Below are positions 1 to 6,834 of a stretch of DNA of 10,588 nucleotides, piece by piece (position 1 is the first letter of the stretch; the number at the start of each line of letters is the position of its first letter). The DNA comes from Desulfonatronospira sp. (GTDB taxonomy: Bacteria; Desulfobacterota; Desulfovibrionia; Desulfovibrionales; Desulfonatronovibrionaceae): positions 1 through 10,588 of the forward strand of contig PWSL01000465.1 in NCBI GenBank assembly GCA_003563255.1, in the 5' to 3' direction. The notes beneath the pieces are model-generated. The model saw nothing but the letters and a program-made list of their open reading frames with translations, was not told the origin of the DNA and did not search any database. The position numbers were made by a program, and so were the translations under genes.

Positions 1-18
1 GCGGGGTCTGGCTCTCAC

Positions 19-213
19 CGTATCTGTTTAGCAATCTGGAAGGGGACTGGCTCTTTTGCCGCCGGATAGTCCGGCCGTTTTACGGTTTGAGGTCGGCAAA
101 AGTGCCTGTCCCCGGTGACCGCTTATTTTTAGCTGATGCGAAGATCATTATTGAAAAATAAGTGCCGGGAGAGGCCATCCCCCGTGCCAGATGCAAAGCG
201 CTAAACAGATACG
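19..213. repeat. 14-bp inverted repeat enclosing the REP palindrome
   Basis: CGTATCTGTTTAGC at 19-32 is the exact reverse complement of 200-213. The pair encloses the 42-113 palindrome, so the palindromes are nested, as in composite REP clusters. The right arm lies within a 22-base word at 191-212 that recurs at 524-545 with one mismatch. Confidence 0.5.
42..113. repeat. REP-like imperfect palindrome
   Basis: The left arm at 42-61 and the right arm at 94-113 are inverted copies of each other over 20 bases with two mismatches. The left arm begins GGGGACTGGCTC and the right arm ends GTGCCTGTCCCC. A small 6-bp hairpin (GCCGGA / TCCGGC, 61-66 with 70-75) sits just inside the left arm. Seventeen bases of the right arm (94-110) recur exactly at 6805-6821 in this window, so this is a dispersed repeat and not a one-off structure. 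The GGGGAC...GTCCCC ends resemble REP elements linked to RAYT transposases. That assignment is by resemblance. Confidence 0.65.
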
Positions 214-353
214 AACAGATAAGACTTTTGGCAGTTGCATCCAGCCTGGGTGAAACAAACCCGCCTATAGCCGCGGTTGATTTCCTTAAAGCCTGTCATA
301 GCGGGTGAATATTTGATAGTTGACTTTGGGGCTTGGAACAAGATAGCAAACAA

Positions 354-368
354 GGGTGGGCCCCACCC
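354..368. repeat. GC-rich perfect palindrome
   Basis: GGGTGGG at 354-360 pairs perfectly with CCCACCC at 362-368 around a single C. It is not followed by a T-run, so it does not look like an intrinsic terminator. Its function is unknown. Confidence 0.4.
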
Positions 369-468
369 GCAACCCAGGATGAAGAGGTGCTCTTATCCTA
401 ATACTAATTGGGACAGTCCCGCATGTATTTCTATGGTAGAAAGGCTGCAGAATCTATAAAAAATGTGA

Positions 469-485
469 GGGGCAAGCCAGTCCCC
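469..485 (-). repeat. Isolated half-unit of the REP-like motif
   Basis: Read on the minus strand, 469-485 is GGGGACTGGCTTGCCCC. This differs at two positions from the unit at 6673-6689. It has no matching partner arm nearby, so it may be a decayed or solo copy. Confidence 0.4.
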
Positions 486-562
486 CTCCGGGCTGTCAGC
501 CTACGGGCTTGAAGTCATGCGACATGCAAAGCGCTGAACAGATACAGAATAATTAGTTTGCA

Positions 563-590
563 GGCAACTCACATGCAAATTCTAGTTGCC
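563..590. promoter_or_regulatory. 7-bp inverted repeat upstream of the PEP-synthase-like gene
   Basis: GGCAACT at 563-569 is matched by AGTTGCC at 584-590 across a 14-base spacer. The centre lies about 60 bases before the start codon. A weak promoter-like pair (TTGCAG at 558-563, 17-base spacing, TCTAGT at 581-586) overlaps it, so the repeat sits where an operator could act. The symmetry is seen directly; the regulatory role is inferred. Confidence 0.25.
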
Positions 591-622
591 GGGCTGGTTA
601 CCCTCTGCAACAACGTTTTTTC

Positions 623-630
623 AAAGGAGA
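623..630 (+). promoter_or_regulatory. Ribosome binding site for the PEP-synthase-like gene
   Basis: AAAGGAGA contains a full GGAG core 8 bases before the ATG at 638. It supports that start, even though the first 35 or so residues are a low-complexity charged tail. Confidence 0.8.
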
Positions 631-637
631 CTAAGGA

Positions 638-3600
638 ATGGCAAAGACCGGTAAAGATCAACAGTCCACTCAAGAGGCCCAGGAAAATAAGCAGGAGAAA
701 ACCGCTCCGAAAAAGAAAAACAGCTTTGATACCCACAAAAAAAAGCTGGTCCTGAAGGCCAGCGAAATCATGGAAATGGGAGTTGAGGCAGAACTTCTTG
801 TGGGTGGTAAAAATTTCAACACCGCCATCATCAACACTATTGAAAACATCAGGGCTCCTCAGTTCAGGGCGATATCGGCTACAGCCTTTCACAAGCTTTT
901 GGATGAAACCAAAGTCAACGCTGCCGCCATTCGAGCCTCTGTGGATAAGGAGTACGATGTCATCGACTGGAAGGATCAGGCCATCAACGATGACCCGGAC
1001 TTCCTGAAAAAGCTGGTTCGAAAACTGGCGGTCAACGTCAAAAGGACCCCGCAAAAGAAAGACAGTACCTTTATCAAGCTTAGAACCTTTATAAACAACG
1101 TGGTGGAAGGTTTTGCAGTATCACCGGAAGGCATTGACCAGCTTCGCAAGAGGTCTGTGCTGGTACAGACAGCCATTTTGAGTGTGGATCTTCCCAGGGA
1201 TGTGGAAGAAGCCGTCCGGCAGGCCTATAACGGCATCTGCAAGGAAGTCGGCCAGGACAACGTCCCGGTGGCGGTACGATCTTCTGCTGCAGGTGAAGAC
1301 AGCCGCAAAAAAGCCTTTGCCGGTCTGCAGGATACTTATCTGAATATTGTCAGTGAAAGTAACGCTGTAGAGGCATACCACTGGGATTGTGCCTCGGCCT
1401 ACAACCTTCGCAGCATGACTTACCGCAGGGAAGCCATCCTGGATGCCGTGGCCAAGGCAGAATCCACAGGCGATGATTCCATAGCTTCCAAGGCCAAAGA
1501 GGAATGGTCCATTGAAAACACCTCTTTGTCCGTGTGCATCATGCGTATGATCAATCCGGTCATATCAGGCACCGCTTTCAGCGCAGATACAGCCACCGGC
1601 TGCCAGGGAACAGACCGCAAGGATCTGGTGTCCATAGATGCCAGCTACGGGCTTGGAGAGGCGGTTGTAAGCGGTATGGTTACACCGGACAAGTTCTATG
1701 TTTTTCAGCGTGATGACGGCGAAGAAGTGGTTATCCGGCAAATGGGGTTCAAGGATAAAAAGATCGTTTACGATGAGACCGGAGCAGGGACAGTGGTTCA
1801 AAAGGTCCCTGAAGACCAGATAGTCCGCTGGTCCCTGTCTCTGGCTCAGGCCGAAACAGTGGCCAAGGGGGTGCGGGCCATCAGCAAGGCTTATGAAGGC
1901 ATGATCATGGATACCGAGTTCTGCATCGATGCCTGGGATCGGTTGTGGTTCGTGCAGGCCAGGCCGGAAACCAGGTGGAACGAAGAACTGGAAAAGCACC
2001 CCAATACAATTTTCATGCGCCGGATGGAGGCGAATAAAAAGGCCATTGCCAATGCCGAGGTAATTCTGGAAGGCAATGGAGCTTCCAGGGGAGCAGGGCA
2101 GGGTACAGTAAAATTTTTGCGTTCCGCCCTGGAGTTGAACAAAATCAACAAGGGCGACATCCTGGCCGCGGAACGTACCGATCCTGACATGGTTCCCGGG
2201 ATGCGCGTGGCATCGGCTATTCTGGCCGACGCCGGTGGAGATACAAGCCATGCCGCCATAACTTCCAGAGAGTTGGGCATTCCGGCCATTATCGGCATTA
2301 AGAGGCTGGAGGCTCTGCGGGCCCTGGACGGCCAGGAGGTTACCGCTGACGGCTCCAGGGGCCTTGTTTACCGCGGCATGGTACCCCTGGAAGAGGTTGG
2401 CGGAGAAATTGACGTGGGTAAGCTGCCGGCCACTAAGACCAAGGTAGGCCTTATTCTGGCCGATGTGGGACAGGCCCTGTTTCTCTCCAGATTGCGCCGC
2501 ATGCCGGATTTTGAAGTAGGTCTATTGCGGGCAGAATTCATGCTGGCAAATATCGGGGTACATCCCCAGGCCCTGGACGCCTACGACAAGGGCTATCTGG
2601 ACTCGGTGGTGAACAAGAAGTTTGGAGAGATGGAAAATGAGCTGACCAAGGTAGTCCGGGACCAGTTGACAGCAGGACTGGTGAGCCTGGATCTGAACCT
2701 CAGGAGGTTCGTGGGCATAATCACCGGCCTGGAAAGTCGTATGAGCGAGATGACAGAGAAGAAGGGAGCCAAGGGGACGGATGAGGTGCTGGCCATGCAC
2801 AGGCAGCTTAGAGAACTGGACAAAAAGCTGGAGAAACATATCGATCTGGCCACCAAGAGGCTTGAAGTCCTCAAGACATCTCTGGATCTTAAGGAGCATA
2901 TAGCCATTATCCTGGGTTATGCTGACCAGCTTATGCTTCTGGTGGGGGACGACCCGGAAACAGTCCAGAAGAGAGAAGAGCTTGAAGCAGATATCAAGCG
3001 CATAGAAAAGGGGGTCAGGCATGATCCGGTTGTGCAGGAACACCTGAACAATATCCAGGATCTTAGAACGGATGTCGCCCAGAAGGTGGGGCTGAAAAAC
3101 GAGATGGACACGGTGCGAGACCTGTCCAAAAACATCCACGAGCACATCACAAGCCGCGGCTTCAGGACCGGCAAAGAGCTGTATGTCCAGACCCTGTCCC
3201 AGGGACTGGCCCTGTTTGCCATGGCCTTTTACGGCAAGGAGATTATCTACCGCACTACAGATTACAAGACCAACGAGTACCGCAACCTCATGGGCGGAAT
3301 GCTTTTCGAACACTACGAGGACAACCCCATGCTGGGTTACCGCGGGGTTTCCAGGGACATTCACGACTGGGAACTGGAAGCCTTCAAGCTGGCCAGAGGG
3401 GCTTTTGGAGGCAGCAACCTGCAGCTCATGCTGCCCTTTGTAAGGACCTTTGAGGAAGCCAGAAGCATGAAGCGTTACCTGGCTGACGTGCACAAACTGC
3501 GCTCCGGCGAAGACGGGCTCAAGATCATCCTGATGTCAGAGATTCCCAGCAACGCCATTATCGCCAAGGAATTCATCCGTGAGTTCGACGGTTTTTCCAT

Positions 3601-4249
3601 CGGCTCCAACGACATGACCCAGCTTGTTCTGGGCACGGACCGGGACAACTCCAGGCTGGGGCATATATACGACGAGGAGGACCCGGCTGTGGTCTGGGCC
3701 ATCCTGGTGACCATCTTTACCGGTCAAAAGTTCGGCAAGAAAGTCGGCTTCTGCGGACAGGGTGTTTCCAACAGTAAGATAATCCGGGGGCTGGTATGCA
3801 TCTCGGGCATAGTTTCCGCCTCAGTTGTACCGGATACATATGCCCAGACCAAAGAGGAATTTGCCAAAACCGAAAAGGAGAATATCAAGCTCAAAGATAT
3901 GGGACAGTGGCTTGAGAAACAGCACCTGGAAAGACTCTACGTGCTTCTGAAGGAGAACAATTACGAGCATATCCTCAAGAAATACTCCTCAGGCAAGGAT
4001 CTCATGGAATGGTACGAAGGCGAGGCTGCCAGACTGCACGAACAACTTTACTCAAACCTGGGATCCAGGAAGGAGGACTTCTATCGCCAGGAACTTTATA
4101 AGTTCCGCAATATATTTCACAAACCGGTTATCTATGCCAACTGGGACTGGCAGGTAACCATTGACGATGCCCTGCACCAGGCCGGCTTCGCCACCTACGA
4201 GGAACAGGAAGAAGCCATGGCCCAACTTGCCAAAAAGATGGGCGTATAA
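638..4249 (+). CDS. PEP/pyruvate-binding enzyme, long PEP-synthase-like form (1203 aa)
   Basis: Related to phosphoenolpyruvate synthase (pyruvate, water dikinase), which turns pyruvate and ATP into PEP, AMP and phosphate for gluconeogenesis. Visible parts in order: a Lys/Gln-rich tail (1-36); an ATP-grasp nucleotide-binding region with VGGKN (55-59), VAVRSSAAGED (211-221) and FVQARPE (438-444); the swivelling phosphohistidine domain GGDTSHAAITSRELG (533-547, His538); and a PEP/pyruvate TIM barrel with LLRAEFML (629-636), TDYKTNEYRNL (874-884), GSNDMTQ (989-995) and GFCGQG (1037-1042, Cys1039). All expected catalytic residues are present, so it should be active. The family is usually near 800 residues. 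The extra length lies in an expanded N-terminal half, a helical charged insert at about 655-840 that splits the barrel, and a tail after about 1080. The start has a good GGAG. Expected in the cytoplasm. Similar long forms are, as far as I recall, typical of Desulfovibrionales. The ppsA symbol is withheld because the activity of this long form is not certain. Confidence 0.9.
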   Translation: MAKTGKDQQSTQEAQENKQEKTAPKKKNSFDTHKKKLVLKASEIMEMGVEAELLVGGKNFNTAIINTIENIRAPQFRAISATAFHKLLDETKVNAAAIRASVDKEYDVIDWKDQAINDDPDFLKKLVRKLAVNVKRTPQKKDSTFIKLRTFINNVVEGFAVSPEGIDQLRKRSVLVQTAILSVDLPRDVEEAVRQAYNGICKEVGQDNVPVAVRSSAAGEDSRKKAFAGLQDTYLNIVSESNAVEAYHWDCASAYNLRSMTYRREAILDAVAKAESTGDDSIASKAKEEWSIENTSLSVCIMRMINPVISGTAFSADTATGCQGTDRKDLVSIDASYGLGEAVVSGMVTPDKFYVFQRDDGEEVVIRQMGFKDKKIVYDETGAGTVVQKVPEDQIVRWSLSLAQAETVAKGVRAISKAYEGMIMDTEFCIDAWDRLWFVQARPETRWNEELEKHPNTIFMRRMEANKKAIANAEVILEGNGASRGAGQGTVKFLRSALELNKINKGDILAAERTDPDMVPGMRVASAILADAGGDTSHAAITSRELGIPAIIGIKRLEALRALDGQEVTADGSRGLVYRGMVPLEEVGGEIDVGKLPATKTKVGLILADVGQALFLSRLRRMPDFEVGLLRAEFMLANIGVHPQALDAYDKGYLDSVVNKKFGEMENELTKVVRDQLTAGLVSLDLNLRRFVGIITGLESRMSEMTEKKGAKGTDEVLAMHRQLRELDKKLEKHIDLATKRLEVLKTSLDLKEHIAIILGYADQLMLLVGDDPETVQKREELEADIKRIEKGVRHDPVVQEHLNNIQDLRTDVAQKVGLKNEMDTVRDLSKNIHEHITSRGFRTGKELYVQTLSQGLALFAMAFYGKEIIYRTTDYKTNEYRNLMGGMLFEHYEDNPMLGYRGVSRDIHDWELEAFKLARGAFGGSNLQLMLPFVRTFEEARSMKRYLADVHKLRSGEDGLKIILMSEIPSNAIIAKEFIREFDGFSIGSNDMTQLVLGTDRDNSRLGHIYDEEDPAVVWAILVTIFTGQKFGKKVGFCGQGVSNSKIIRGLVCISGIVSASVVPDTYAQTKEEFAKTEKENIKLKDMGQWLEKQHLERLYVLLKENNYEHILKKYSSGKDLMEWYEGEAARLHEQLYSNLGSRKEDFYRQELYKFRNIFHKPVIYANWDWQVTIDDALHQAGFATYEEQEEAMAQLAKKMGV

Positions 4250-4256
4250 TTATAAT
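4227..4256 (+). promoter_or_regulatory. Candidate sigma-70 promoter for dxs
   Basis: TTGCCA at 4227-4232 and TATAAT at 4251-4256 are separated by 18 bases, close to the housekeeping consensus. A second TATAAT overlaps the stop codon at 4245-4250 but has no good -35. The promoter lies across the last codons of the upstream gene. Transcription would start near 4263, giving a leader of about 75 bases that contains the 4270-4311 hairpin. Confidence 0.45.
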
Positions 4257-4269
4257 TAAGAACCACAAA

Positions 4270-4311
4270 ACAGGCCGGATGCGTCAATAATACAAGATGT
4301 ATCCGGTCTGT
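4270..4311 (+). promoter_or_regulatory. Hairpin in the spacer before dxs (leader structure or weak terminator)
   Basis: ACAGGCCGGATGC at 4270-4282 pairs with GTATCCGGTCTGT at 4299-4311 along 13 base pairs, two of them G-U, around a 16-base loop. No T-run follows, so it is not a standard intrinsic terminator. It ends 26 bases before the dxs start codon. It could protect the 3' end of the upstream message or act in the 5' leader of dxs. Confidence 0.5.
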
Positions 4312-4337
4312 AAACACCTGCACTCTGCAGCACAGAT

Positions 4338-6230
4338 ATGACCCCTCAAAACCAATCCATATTGACTGAGCTTACATCACCCGGGATTATCCGGGAGCTT
4401 TCCCTGACAGAACTCAACAGGTTGGCCCAGGAGATCAGAGATCTCATTATCAGAGTAGTGTCCACCAACGGAGGTCACCTGGCCCCTTCCCTGGGTACAG
4501 TGGAGCTTACCCTGGCCCTGCTTCGGGTGTTTGATCCGGGCAAAGACAGAATAATCTGGGATGTGGGACACCAGGCCTATGCCTATAAGATCCTCACCGG
4601 CAGGCGGGACAGTTTTCATACCCTGCGCGCCCTGGGGGGCATAAGCGGTTTTCCCAGACCTGCTGAAAGCCCTTATGATCATTTTGCAGTGGGGCACTCC
4701 AGCACTTCCATTTCAGCCGGGCTGGGTATGGCGGTGGCCGGGGATATTCTGGACCTGGATCAGAAAGTATTGTCCATTATAGGTGATGGCTCCATGACGG
4801 CGGGACTGGCCTTTGAAGGTCTGAACCAGGCCGGGGATCTGGACCGGGATCTGGTGGTGATCTTAAACGATAACGAGATGTCCATTGCAAAAAATGTAGG
4901 TGCTCTGTCATCTTTTTTGAGCCGCAACCTCTCATCCAGATGGATGGTGCGCTTCAAAAGGGACTTTGAAAGCTTCATGCGCCAGATTCCCAGAATCGGG
5001 GACGACATCCTGAATTACGCCCGCAAGAGCGAGGAGTCCCTGAAAAATTTCTTTACTCCGGGCATATTGTTCGAAGCCTTGAAGTTCAACTACATCGGAC
5101 CGGTGGATGGACACAATATCACTTCTCTGACCAGAGTGCTGGAGCAGACCAGGAGCCTGCAGGGACCGGTGCTGGTGCATGTATTGACCAAAAAAGGCAA
5201 GGGATACAAACCGGCTGAAGATAATCCCACCTTTTATCACGGGGTGGGCTGCTTTGAGCCTGAGACCGGCCTGGCCAGAAAGAAACCGGACGGCGAATGC
5301 CTGCCCAGCTACACTGATGTCTTCGGCCAGACTCTGTGTGAACTTGGCGCAAAGGATAACAGAATCGTGGCCATAACCGCAGCCATGCCTGAGGGAACGG
5401 GCCTGGGCGCTTTTGCGGAGAGGTTTCCGGAAAGGTTTTTCGACGTGGGGATCTGTGAACAGCACGCGGTTACCTTTGCAGCCGGCATGGCGATCCAGGG
5501 GCTAAAGCCTGTGGTGGCCATTTATTCCACTTTCATGCAACGTTCGTACGACCAGGTGGTTCATGACGTGTGTCTGCAGAATCTGCCGGTGACCTTCTGT
5601 CTGGACCGGGGCGGAATTGTCGGAGAGGACGGCCCCACGCATCACGGTAATTTTGACTTCTCCTACCTGCGCCATATCCCCAACATGATCTGCATGGCCC
5701 CCAAGGATGAGGCTGAATTGCAGAACATGCTCCTCACTGCCCTGAAGCACCCCGGGCCTGTCTCGTTCAGGTATCCCAGGGGAGTGGGTACAGGGGCTGA
5801 TCTCGGGGAAATCCACCCCCTGGAGCTCGGCAGTTCTGAGGTTATGAAGGATGGCTCCCACGGTGTGATCCTGGCCATAGGCAGCCGGGTCTACCCGGCC
5901 CTGGAGGCGGCGCTGGAAATGGAGAAAGAAGGGCTTTCACTGAGAGTGGTCAATGCCCGCTTTGTCAAGCCTTTGCCTGAGCAGGAATTAAGAGAGTCGG
6001 CCGGAAATTATAAAGGCCTGCTGGTGGTGGAGGAAAACGCCCTGGCCGGAGGCTTTGGATCCGCCGTGCTGGAATTTCTGGCGGATGAGGACCTGCTACA
6101 GGGAATCCGGGTCAAGCGCCTGGGGATAGGGGATTTTTTTGTGGAACATGGCCCCCCCCAGGCATTAAGACAAAGCCTGGGCCTTTGCAAAAATGGAATA
6201 AAAAAGGCTGCACTGGAATTTTTCTATTAA
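4338..6230 (+). CDS. dxs: 1-deoxy-D-xylulose-5-phosphate synthase
   Basis: Thiamine-diphosphate-dependent transketolase-type enzyme of the cytoplasm. It condenses pyruvate with glyceraldehyde 3-phosphate to 1-deoxy-D-xylulose 5-phosphate, the first step of the methylerythritol phosphate route to isoprenoids and a precursor of thiamine and pyridoxal phosphate. At 630 residues it is full length (the E. coli enzyme is 620). Signature stretches in order: GGHLAPSLGTVELT (45-58, with the conserved His47), WDVGHQAY (74-81), VGHSSTSIS (118-126), the cofactor motif GDG (149-151) to NDN (177-179), NYIGPVDGH (251-259), the catalytic-Glu stretch CEQHAVTFAAG (373-383, Glu374), DRGGIVGEDGPTHHG (423-437) and RYPRG (478-482). 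No Shine-Dalgarno sequence is visible before the ATG, and the next in-frame start candidates are no better, so the start rests on length and alignment with the family. It lies 88 bases after the PEP-synthase-like gene and probably has its own promoter. Confidence 0.97.
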   Translation: MTPQNQSILTELTSPGIIRELSLTELNRLAQEIRDLIIRVVSTNGGHLAPSLGTVELTLALLRVFDPGKDRIIWDVGHQAYAYKILTGRRDSFHTLRALGGISGFPRPAESPYDHFAVGHSSTSISAGLGMAVAGDILDLDQKVLSIIGDGSMTAGLAFEGLNQAGDLDRDLVVILNDNEMSIAKNVGALSSFLSRNLSSRWMVRFKRDFESFMRQIPRIGDDILNYARKSEESLKNFFTPGILFEALKFNYIGPVDGHNITSLTRVLEQTRSLQGPVLVHVLTKKGKGYKPAEDNPTFYHGVGCFEPETGLARKKPDGECLPSYTDVFGQTLCELGAKDNRIVAITAAMPEGTGLGAFAERFPERFFDVGICEQHAVTFAAGMAIQGLKPVVAIYSTFMQRSYDQVVHDVCLQNLPVTFCLDRGGIVGEDGPTHHGNFDFSYLRHIPNMICMAPKDEAELQNMLLTALKHPGPVSFRYPRGVGTGADLGEIHPLELGSSEVMKDGSHGVILAIGSRVYPALEAALEMEKEGLSLRVVNARFVKPLPEQELRESAGNYKGLLVVEENALAGGFGSAVLEFLADEDLLQGIRVKRLGIGDFFVEHGPPQALRQSLGLCKNGIKKAALEFFY

Positions 6231-6235
6231 AATAA

Positions 6236-6592
6236 TCTATGATTTTAAAATTCAGTTGGATTAGACCGCTTGTCCGTTAAATTTAGTCAACTTAAGTAGG
6301 GAACTATAAGACATCTTGGCCTTTTGGTAAAGTATTGCAAAACTGTGGTTGGATATGCTTTAAATGCAATACTTTATCAATTGACCGTCTAGCAGGCAAC
6401 CAGGTATTAACCTCTCCCCTGCAAGGCTTGATTTAGCAATTTAAATATAATTCAGATAGTTATGTGGATATCCATTTAAAATAACACAAAAACAGACAAC
6501 CGAATTCAGGGAAATTTTTTGATCAAGAACGGCATTTTTGATTGCATAACTACCTGCAATAATTGAATCCAACTGAGTTTTGTATTCATAGA
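6236..6592. mobile_element. Possible MITE or decayed insertion element with 27-bp inverted ends
   Basis: The left end at 6236-6262 and the right end at 6566-6592 are inverted copies matching at 23 of 27 bases. The inner 16 bases match at 15 positions, sharing CAGTTGGATT. The 357-bp interval begins five bases after the dxs stop codon and contains no open frame of note. Terminal inverted repeats around a short non-coding core fit a miniature inverted-repeat element or an insertion-sequence remnant. I see no clear target-site duplication, so the mobile-element reading is inference. Confidence 0.35.
6328..6376. repeat. 12-bp perfect inverted repeat downstream of dxs
   Basis: TAAAGTATTGCA at 6328-6339 is the exact reverse complement of 6365-6376, with a 25-base loop. 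No T-run follows on either strand, so a classical terminator is unlikely. It may stabilise the dxs message, form part of a small RNA, or be a protein-binding site. Confidence 0.45.
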
Positions 6593-6640
6593 GTTTTTTA
6601 TTTTGGCAAGGAAATCAATCAATTATAAGGAAGCGTATCT

Positions 6641-6795
6641 TAACACTACAGCGAAACTTATGATTGACCTCCGGGGACTGGCTCTCCCCGCACTTATTTT
6701 TAAAACCTGTCAAGCATCCATCAGAAAAAGGTTTGGGGGTGCCTGTCCCCAATTTCGACAGGTTGAAAAGTTTTATAAGTTTCGCTGTAGTGTTA
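6641..6795. repeat. 155-bp nested palindrome with perfect 21-bp inverted ends
   Basis: The ends at 6641-6661 and 6775-6795 are exact reverse complements over 21 bases; the left arm starts TAACACTACAGCG. Inside lie a GGGGACTGGCTC unit (6673-6684) facing GTGCCTGTCCCC (6739-6750), and an 8-bp pair AACCTGTC (6704-6711) with GACAGGTT (6757-6764). The nested arrangement gives one long foldback with REP-like units inside. Short open frames on both strands here are by-products of the symmetry. The likeliest reading is a non-autonomous REP/MITE-type element. A structured RNA is also possible. Confidence 0.6.
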
Positions 6796-6804
6796 TTTAT
6801 CAAC

Positions 6805-6824
6805 CGGCAAAAGTGCCTGTCTGC
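6805..6824 (+). repeat. Truncated copy of the REP-like arm
   Basis: CGGCAAAAGTGCCTGTC at 6805-6821 is identical over 17 bases to 94-110. It then diverges (TGC in place of CCC), and no partner arm is seen. The word AACAGATAC follows at 6842-6850, as it does near the copies at the left of the window. Confidence 0.5.
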
Positions 6825-6834
6825 TAAGTATCAA

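Larger units (their letters stand above)
191..545. repeat. Direct repeat pair, 22 bases (191-212 and 524-545)
   Basis: The words at 191-212 and 524-545 start ATGCAAAGCGCT and end AACAGATAC. They match at 21 of 22 positions, the difference being A203 versus G536. They lie 333 bases apart and bracket a non-coding stretch with a palindrome (354-368), a GGGACAGTCCC palindrome (410-420) and a reversed GGGGACTGGC unit (469-485). The repeats may mark the edges of an inserted or duplicated repeat module. Confidence 0.5.
1..637. other. Non-coding, repeat-rich region upstream of the PEP-synthase-like gene
   Basis: No convincing gene is visible in these 637 bases. The short open frames lack ribosome binding sites, or run through palindromic repeats. 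The stretch holds several copies of a motif of the form GGGGACTGGCTC or its partner GTGCCTGTCCCC: near 3-14, 42-53 and 102-113, and reversed at 469-485. It also holds a recurring AACAGATAC word (reverse complement at 20-28, then 204-212 and 537-545) and a compact palindrome at 354-368. This pattern fits a cluster of REP/BIME-type elements of the sort mobilised by IS200-like RAYT transposases. That link is family knowledge; no transposase gene lies in the window. Confidence 0.6.
6231..6602. other. AT-rich intergenic stretch with no gene
   Basis: I see no coding frame of note between the dxs stop and 6602. The stretch is markedly richer in A and T than the genes around it. It is almost entirely filled by a 357-bp module bounded by inverted repeats (6236-6592), with an internal hairpin at 6328-6376. 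A T-rich stretch with TTTTTGAT at 6516-6523 and again at 6535-6542 lies near its right end. Confidence 0.6.

Noticed and set aside
3..161. Open frame on the + strand from the left edge, about 52 codons, ending in a protein-like IIIEK tail
   Set aside because: It runs straight through both arms of the REP palindrome at 42-113 and has no start in the window. A stop-free run of this length is not rare by chance. It could be the end of a gene cut by the window edge, so a check with upstream sequence is reasonable.
162..308. Open frame with a protein-like stretch (LLAVASSLGETNPP) on the + strand
   Set aside because: It follows a stop at 159-161, has no ribosome site, overlaps the repeated 191-212 word, and I recognise no family. 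At most a gene scrap.
277..459. 60-residue open frame on the + strand
   Set aside because: It runs across the palindromes at 354-368 and 410-420, lacks a ribosome site and has no recognisable motif.
591..608. Sigma-54-like TGG...TGC word before the PEP-synthase-like gene
   Set aside because: The spacing between GG and GC is one base too short for the required 10, and the flanking consensus bases are missing.
1..637. Possible CRISPR array
   Set aside because: The repeats are few, palindromic, differently oriented and irregularly spaced. There are no regular spacers.
1565..2251. 228-residue open frame on the minus strand
   Set aside because: Antisense shadow of the ATP-binding and phosphohistidine parts of the same gene; no family motif.
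2522..3493. 323-residue open frame on the minus strand
   Set aside because: It lies wholly inside the PEP-synthase-like gene, whose motifs continue unbroken through this interval. The composition fits an antisense shadow.
638..6230. A pyruvate-handling operon of the PEP-synthase-like gene and dxs
   Set aside because: The 88-base spacer contains a good promoter and a hairpin, so separate transcription is more likely. The shared substrate alone is weak evidence.
6603..6827. Open frames on both strands (74 and 62 residues) sharing KFRCSV
   Set aside because: The shared peptide arises because the 21-bp inverted repeat reads the same on both strands. These are by-products of the foldback and not genes.
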